Shown here in pieces: positions 6,424 through 9,772 of a stretch of DNA of 9,772 bases. The stretch covers positions 1 to 9,772 of the forward strand of contig JACZWD010000092.1 in NCBI GenBank assembly GCA_022572335.1. The letters are read 5' to 3'. The notes under the pieces were generated by a model, which was not told where the DNA came from, ran no database searches, and saw only the letters and a list, made by a program, of their open reading frames with translations. Every line of letters begins with the position of its first letter. The first letter of the stretch is position 1. The DNA is from Pseudomonadota bacterium. Lineage in GTDB: Bacteria > Pseudomonadota > Alphaproteobacteria > Rhodospirillales > 2-02-FULL-58-16. The position numbers were made by a program, and so were the translations under genes.

Positions 6424-6648
6424 ATGAGGGCCATTCTTGCCTTTTTGATCGTGCTCTCGGTGCTTGCGCTTTCGAGCAGGACCATCGCTCAACAGGCCGA
6501 TCAGGACCGTGAAACGAACGTGGCGGATGATGCCTTTGTCGGCGAAGCCTGTTTCGGTGACCGATATGAGTCCGATGAGGACATGAACGAGGGCAACACC
6601 ATCACCGATGAGGAAATCCGCCTGATCCTCAATCCCCCCCGTAGCTAA
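6424..6648 (+). CDS. small exported acidic hypothetical protein (74 aa)
   Basis: The family is not recognised. The ATG at 6424 is preceded by AGGAG at 6412-6416 with a normal spacer; an in-frame ATG five codons earlier (6409) lacks such a site. The N-terminus MRAILAFLIVLSVLALSS is a clear signal-peptide hydrophobic core, with a probable signal peptidase I site after Ala22 (TIA|QQ). The mature part is about 52 residues, strongly acidic (ADQDRETNVADDAFVGEACF, then DRYESDEDMNEGNTITDEEI), with a single cysteine, and ends ILNPPRS. The cysteine is not in a lipobox. A periplasmic or secreted location follows from the signal peptide; any role in ion binding or partner binding would be a guess from the acidic composition. 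Confidence 0.65.
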   Translation: MRAILAFLIVLSVLALSSRTIAQQADQDRETNVADDAFVGEACFGDRYESDEDMNEGNTITDEEIRLILNPPRS

Positions 6649-6944
6649 AACAAGCTCGTTACCCATGTCCGCTCCGGGTCGAACCCGGTCGTTCGCCGAG
6701 TTGGTTACGGTTGAGCGGTGTGGATCCTGTGAGCGGACATCGCCGCTTGCAACACCGGTTGGCTTGTCCGCGATCCCGCGAACGAATGCATCATGGCAAG
6801 GTTCCTGTCCGACCACGACGGCCTTGATCAGGGACACGGCGGAATACGCCTGCCCTGCGGTCGCCCCCCCCTTGCGCTACGCCCGGTCCGGGGCCAGGTG
6901 GAAAACCAGGGATCACGGCCGATTGACCTTTCGGCGGCGGTGCC
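6649..6944. other. 296-bp intergenic region with a 10-bp inverted repeat
   Basis: No convincing gene is seen here. ATGTCCGCTC (6665-6674) and GAGCGGACAT (6731-6740) form a perfect 10-bp inverted pair spanning 76 bp. A short CCCGG-T-CCGGG palindrome occurs near 6885. The minus strand is open through much of the region, but no start signal or recognisable protein motif supports a gene. It may hold decayed sequence or the promoter of the downstream cyclic-nucleotide-binding gene. Confidence 0.5.
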
Positions 6945-7589
6945 ATGCGTATCCACGGGGACGATGTCAGGATGGACCACGGCGAGAAGGGCGCCCCCAT
7001 CTTTTTCGCGGGCGACCCGGGCGATGCCATGTTCATCGTCGAATCCGGGTCGATCGGGATCGTCAAGGAGGTGGAGGGCGAGACCATCCGGCTGGCGACG
7101 CTCAACGATGGGGAGGTGTTCGGCGAGATGGCCATCATCGACGGCGGCAAAAGGATGGCCTCGGCGGTGGCCCGGGAGGACAGCGTCATGCTCAGGATCC
7201 CCGGCGAAACGATGGAGGCGAAGCTTGCCGAGTACGATCCGTTCCTCCAGGCGCTGATCAAGATCCTGATCGACAACCTGCGCAACGTGCACCAGGCGTA
7301 CGTCAAGCGCCCGCGCCACCCGACGGTTCGCGTCGCTGCCACCGCTGCGCGGGTTAGTACCCTCTTTCATAAAAGGATGACACGTGTGACGGCCATGGGT
7401 GGCCATTCGGTTAGTGTCCTGTCTCAGAGATTCGTACGCTATACGACGGTCTTGCGAGGTTTCCGGCTAGGAGCGCGGCGCGCCGTGATGCTGGAGCATC
7501 ACAAGCGGCGCGCGACGACGTCCGGGGGCCTCGCAAGACCGCCCTTCGGGTCGCTTTTCCCGCCCCCTCGGGGCGTCGGGAACGCTTGA
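6945..7589 (+). CDS. single-domain cyclic-nucleotide-binding protein with element-derived C-terminus
   Basis: The 214-residue reading frame contains one cyclic-nucleotide-binding fold of the CRP/PKA-regulatory type. PIFFAGDPGDAMFIVESGSI lies at about 18-37. The phosphate-binding cassette is FGEMAIIDGGKRMASAVA at about 59-76, with the expected Glu61 and Arg70, so ligand binding is plausible. There is no helix-turn-helix, so it is not a complete CRP-type regulator. The ATG at 6945 has a weak upstream site, and an in-frame stop lies at 6924-6926. Native sequence runs to about residue 137; residues 138-214 are translated from elements D and C, ending at a TGA inside C (7587-7589). The original last ~20 residues lie stranded at 7890-7951. 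The domain call is firm; whether the altered tail affects stability or function is unknown. Confidence 0.82.
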   Translation: MRIHGDDVRMDHGEKGAPIFFAGDPGDAMFIVESGSIGIVKEVEGETIRLATLNDGEVFGEMAIIDGGKRMASAVAREDSVMLRIPGETMEAKLAEYDPFLQALIKILIDNLRNVHQAYVKRPRHPTVRVAATAARVSTLFHKRMTRVTAMGGHSVSVLSQRFVRYTTVLRGFRLGARRAVMLEHHKRRATTSGGLARPPFGSLFPPPRGVGNA

Positions 7590-7889
7590 CGATGGCCCCG
7601 CATCGCCGGCGCGTCCCCTCCTGCCGAGGAACCGGGAAAAACGATCGTATAGTGCACGAATCTCTGAGACAGGACACTTGGAGCGTGGTTCGACCTGATG
7701 GGGGCCCATCACGAGAGCCGCGCGACGACGTCCGATGGCCGCCCATGGCCGCCCGAAGGGTCGCTTTTCGCGCCTTTTGGGGGCGTCAGCGCCGCTTGAC
7801 GATGTCCCGCGTCGCCGGCGCGGCGCTTCCTGCCCAAAAGACGCGAAAAGACGATCACACGTACCATCCTTTTATGAAAGAGGGTACTG
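7355..7889 (+). mobile_element. element D: palindromic element interrupted by element C
   Basis: The ends at 7355-7390 and 7854-7889 pair at 32 of 36 positions, including an unbroken 24-base match whose first 20 bases are AGTACCCTCTTTCATAAAAG. The left boundary is TA; the right one reads TG. Without C it is 269 bp including boundaries, a net insertion of 267 bp. Its first arm pairs 7390-7410 with 7732-7751 (one mismatch, one bulge), enclosing TGATGGG-GG-CCCATCA (7696-7711). The second arm pairs 7764-7781 with 7833-7850 at 17 of 18 positions (CTTTTCGCG and CGCGAAAAG at its base). This is the architecture of B and C with different bases in the stems. No transposase is encoded. It lies in the 3' end of the cyclic-nucleotide-binding gene. 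Confidence 0.9.
7412..7679 (+). mobile_element. element C: 268-bp palindromic element nested in element D
   Basis: The ends 7412-7446 and 7645-7679 pair at 32 of 35 positions and start TAGTGTCCTGTCTCAGAGAT. The boundaries are TA on the left and TT on the right. Inside, GGTCTTGCGAGG (7448-7459) pairs perfectly with 7529-7540, enclosing GTGATGCT-GG-AGCATCAC (7485-7502). The second arm pairs 7555-7571 with 7624-7640 at 14 of 17 positions. The interior from 7444 to about 7522 differs from element B by about three substitutions and one indel, while the outer ~28 bp is unrelated to B beyond TAGT. It carries neither of the 60-bp modules and no transposase. It interrupts D where intact elements read ctaggagcg, so an ancestral TA target is likely. 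Confidence 0.92.
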
Positions 7890-7951
7890 GGCGCCGTAAG
7901 GGCCTTTTGTCGCAACGCGGTGCTTGTGAAACGGCGGCGGACGGGGCATAA
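7890..7951 (+). pseudogene. stranded native 3' end of the cyclic-nucleotide-binding gene
   Basis: Directly right of element D, the frame reads RRKGLLSQRGACETAADGA and stops at TAA (7949-7951). If D is removed and one TA kept, this joins in frame to codon 137 of the upstream gene (7353-7355), giving a protein of about 157 residues. It is no longer translated as part of that protein because of the stop inside element C. The joining is inferred from the reading frame and needs an uninterrupted homologue for confirmation. Confidence 0.6.
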
Positions 7952-7952
7952 A
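7924..7952 (+). promoter_or_regulatory. possible promoter of the transhydrogenase operon
   Basis: TTGTGA (7924-7929) and CATAAA (7947-7952) are each four-of-six matches to sigma-70 boxes at 17-bp spacing. They sit 44 bp before the pntAA start, within the last codons of the native cyclic-nucleotide-binding frame. It is the best candidate in the 106-bp stretch after element D, but is weak on sequence alone. Confidence 0.25.
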
Positions 7953-7995
7953 CGGCGGGGGCTGTTGGGGCCGGAAAATCTGTGGACGGCACGCA

Positions 7996-9153
7996 ATGAA
8001 AATCGGCGTACCCAAGGAGCGCCGCCCGGGCGAAAAGCGGGTCGCGGTCTCGCCGGACGTGGCGCGGAAACTGAAGGACCTGGGCTTCACCGTGGTCGTC
8101 GAGAAGGGCGCCGGCGACGGCGCATCCTTTACCGACGCCGCGTACCGCGACGCCGGCGCGACCATCGCCAAGGGCGGGCAGGCGGCGCTCAAGGGCGCCG
8201 ACATCGTGCTCAAGGTACGGCCCCCCATCCTCGACGGCGGCGAGGCGGGCAGCGAGCTCGCCCTGATGAAGAAGGGCGCCGTCCTCATCGGCAACCTTTC
8301 GGCCCTGTCGAACAAGGGCGACGTGGCGGCCTACGCCAAGGCCGGGGTGACCGCCTTCGCCCTGGAGCTGTTGCCGCGGATCACGCGGGCCCAATCCATG
8401 GACGTGCTCACCAGCCAGAGCAACCTGACCGGCTACAAGGCGGTTCTCGACGCCGCCCATGAGTTGGGCCGCGCCTTTCCGATGATGATGACGGCGGCCG
8501 GCACCATCGCGCCGGCCAAGGTGTTCGTGCTCGGCGCCGGGGTGGCGGGCCTGCAGGCCATCGCCACGGCCAAGCGCCTGGGCGCCGTGGTCACCGCCTA
8601 CGACGTGCGGCCGGCGGTCAAGGAACAGGTGGAAAGCCTGGGCGGCAAGTTCGTCGAGGTGGATGCGGACGCGGTCAAGGACGCCGAGACGGCGGGCGGA
8701 TATGCGCGTGAGATGGGCGCCGACTACAAGAAGAAACAAGACGCGGCCATCCACGAACACCTGAAGAAACAGGACATCGCCATCTGCACGGCGCTGATTC
8801 CGGGCAGGAAGGCGCCGGTGCTGATCACCGAGGCCATGGTCAAGGACATGAAGCCCGGTTCGGTGATTGTCGATCTGGCCGTGGAGATGGGCGGCAACTG
8901 CGCCCTGTCCGTGTCGGGCAAGGTGGTGGTGCGGCACGGCGTCACCATCGTCGGGCACGCCAACGTGCCCAGCCGCCTGGCCGAGGATTCGAGCGCGCTG
9001 TATGCCCGCAACCTGCTCAACTTCATCACGCCGCTGGTCGGCGAAAAGGGCAAGTCGCTGAACATCGACCGCGACGACGAGATCATCAAGGGGGCCCTCG
9101 TCACCATAGGCGGCAAGGTGGTGCACCCGGACCTGACGGGGAAGGAGAAGTAG
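7996..9153 (+). CDS. pntAA: proton-translocating NAD(P)+ transhydrogenase, subunit alpha part 1 (domain I)
   Basis: This 385-residue soluble NAD(H)-binding domain I of transhydrogenase transfers hydride between NADH and NADP+ on the cytoplasmic face, coupled to proton entry. The N-terminus KIGVPKERRPGEKRVAVSP is typical of the AlaDH/PNT family. The Rossmann nucleotide loop is VFVLGAGVAGLQAIATAKRL (GAGVAG at about 180-185). The RITRAQSMD block puts Arg128, Gln133 and Asp136 where R. rubrum has its Arg/Gln/Asp contacts, and the mobile loop GGYAREMGADY carries Tyr236. Length agrees with the R. rubrum protein (about 384), and the gene ends where the membrane part of fused PntA would begin. The ribosome site is weak. 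The stop is two bases from the start of pntAB, so the operon is co-translated. Confidence 0.96.
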   Translation: MKIGVPKERRPGEKRVAVSPDVARKLKDLGFTVVVEKGAGDGASFTDAAYRDAGATIAKGGQAALKGADIVLKVRPPILDGGEAGSELALMKKGAVLIGNLSALSNKGDVAAYAKAGVTAFALELLPRITRAQSMDVLTSQSNLTGYKAVLDAAHELGRAFPMMMTAAGTIAPAKVFVLGAGVAGLQAIATAKRLGAVVTAYDVRPAVKEQVESLGGKFVEVDADAVKDAETAGGYAREMGADYKKKQDAAIHEHLKKQDIAICTALIPGRKAPVLITEAMVKDMKPGSVIVDLAVEMGGNCALSVSGKVVVRHGVTIVGHANVPSRLAEDSSALYARNLLNFITPLVGEKGKSLNIDRDDEIIKGALVTIGGKVVHPDLTGKEK

Positions 9154-9155
9154 CC

Positions 9156-9563
9156 ATGGACCCGGCGACCCTGGCGGAACATGCCAAGGCCCTGGCCGAC
9201 GAGGCGGCGACCCTGGCCGGCAAGGCGGCCGAGATGGCCGGCGAGGCCGGCGAGCTGGTGACCAGCCAGGCGCAGACCGGGGGCGACCCGTTCATATTCC
9301 TGTTTACCGTCTTCGTGCTGGCCGTGTTCATCGGCTTCTACGTGGTGTGGAGCGTGACGCCGGCCCTGCACTCGCCGTTGATGAGCGTCACCAACGCCAT
9401 CTCCTCGGTCATCATCGTCGGCGGCCTGATCGCCGTCGGGCCGGCCGAGATGGATTTCGCCAAGGTCATGGGCTTTTTCGCCGTGACCCTCGCCTCGGTC
9501 AACATCTTCGGCGGCTTCATCGTCACCCAGCGCATGTTGTCCATGTTCAAGAAAAAGAAATAG
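9156..9563 (+). CDS. pntAB: NAD(P)+ transhydrogenase, subunit alpha part 2 (membrane domain II)
   Basis: This 135-residue membrane subunit forms part of the proton channel together with PntB. Three transmembrane segments are visible at about 46-67, 76-95 and 105-125, followed by a Lys-rich end (FKKKK). The N-terminal 35 residues are Ala-rich with regularly spaced charges (MDPATLAEHAKALADEAATL), probably an amphipathic helix linking the membrane part to domain I. AAGGAG overlaps the end of pntAA ahead of the ATG, a good ribosome site. Length agrees with the split PntAB of Rhodospirillaceae. Confidence 0.95.
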   Translation: MDPATLAEHAKALADEAATLAGKAAEMAGEAGELVTSQAQTGGDPFIFLFTVFVLAVFIGFYVVWSVTPALHSPLMSVTNAISSVIIVGGLIAVGPAEMDFAKVMGFFAVTLASVNIFGGFIVTQRMLSMFKKKK

Positions 9564-9573
9564 GGGCGGCGCC

Positions 9574-9772
9574 ATGGGTGGAAGTTTCAGCGGGCTCGCC
9601 TACCTGACCGCCGCCGTCTGCTTCATCATGGCCCTGCGCGGCCTGAGCTCGCCGGAGACGGCGCGCAAGGGCAACATGTGGGGCGTCGCCGGCATGGTCA
9701 TCGCCGTGGTCACCACGCTCGTGGACCCGGGCGTGGTCAGTTTCAGCTACATCATCCTCGGCGTGCTCATCG
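9574..9772 (+). CDS. pntB: NAD(P)+ transhydrogenase, subunit beta (partial, continues past the window)
   Basis: The first 66 residues of PntB are visible. MGGSFSGLAYLTAAVCFIMA starts the first membrane helix, followed by LRGLSSPETARKGNMWG, a characteristic PntB motif, and a second hydrophobic segment (MVIAVVTTL). The full protein would carry the membrane domain and the NADP(H)-binding domain III, which is not in the window. GGGGCGG precedes the ATG at 9574, ten bases after the pntAB stop. It is the third gene of the operon and completes the enzyme. Confidence 0.94.
   Translation, partial: MGGSFSGLAYLTAAVCFIMALRGLSSPETARKGNMWGVAGMVIAVVTTLVDPGVVSFSYIILGVLI

Noticed and set aside
5923..6837. 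304-codon minus-strand open frame containing the small basic protein at its end
   Set aside because: The upstream part has no ribosome site, no recognisable motif and an unnatural composition, and it overlaps the well supported exported protein on the plus strand. Only the last 70 codons are kept.
6665..7357. 230-codon plus-strand frame before and across the cyclic-nucleotide-binding gene
   Set aside because: It becomes Arg/Gly-rich where it overlaps the real gene in another frame, and has no ribosome site or motif.
7412..7679. Element C as a rho-independent terminator or tRNA-like gene
   Set aside because: The stems are followed by no T run, there is no cloverleaf or CCA-type end, and the boundaries and inverted ends are those of an inserted element.

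Overview
The window is high-GC DNA (GC-ending codons throughout) from an alphaproteobacterium, most likely of the Rhodospirillales/Rhodospirillaceae. The strongest clue is the split proton-translocating transhydrogenase (pntAA-pntAB-pntB as three genes), the arrangement known from Rhodospirillum rubrum and relatives, together with an M3 oligoendopeptidase F, an AarF/UbiB-type ABC1 kinase and an FAA1-type acyl-CoA synthetase. The genus cannot be read from the sequence alone.

Layout. At 1-122 (minus) there is a remnant of a tyrosine-recombinase C-terminus. A long-chain acyl-CoA synthetase runs leftward (153-1940). Its 5' intergenic region, shared with the divergent pepF-like oligoendopeptidase (2227-4023), is almost entirely a GC-rich repeat element (element A). 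Element B (4021-4409) lies between the peptidase and an ABC1-family atypical kinase (4434-5801). Then come two unrecognised small genes: a very basic 70-residue protein on the minus strand (5923-6135) and a 74-residue exported acidic protein on the plus strand (6424-6648). A single-domain cyclic-nucleotide-binding protein (from 6945) has its 3' end overrun by element D (7355-7889), which itself carries element C (7412-7679). The pntAA-pntAB-pntB operon follows and leaves the window inside pntB.

The most unusual content is the repeat family A-D. B, C and D each reduce to a core of about 268 bp. They begin with TAGT, are bounded by TA or a one-base variant of TA, and end in roughly 35-bp imperfect inverted repeats. 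B and C share a nearly identical interior but have unrelated outer ~28 bp, so one structured core occurs with at least three kinds of terminus. The stems inside the core are kept by paired substitutions between copies. A second, 60-bp GC-rich double-hairpin module is inserted twice in B and lies in tandem twice in A, which accounts for B being 389 bp. The insertions sit at gene edges: B at the stop codon of the peptidase gene (which stays TAG), A in the divergent promoter region, and D in the 3' end of the cyclic-nucleotide-binding gene. D without C adds exactly 267 bp (89 codons) and is open in the gene's frame, so it would have been an in-frame protein insertion until C landed in it and supplied a stop codon.

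Apart from the repeats the genes are ordinary housekeeping genes: fatty-acid activation, peptide turnover, a kinase-like protein of the quinone-biosynthesis-associated family, a cyclic-nucleotide sensor domain and NADPH supply by transhydrogenase. Removing the elements would place the peptidase and the ABC1 kinase about 23 bp apart, and the cyclic-nucleotide-binding gene about 44 bp before pntAA, so the elements appear to have been driven into compact gene clusters.
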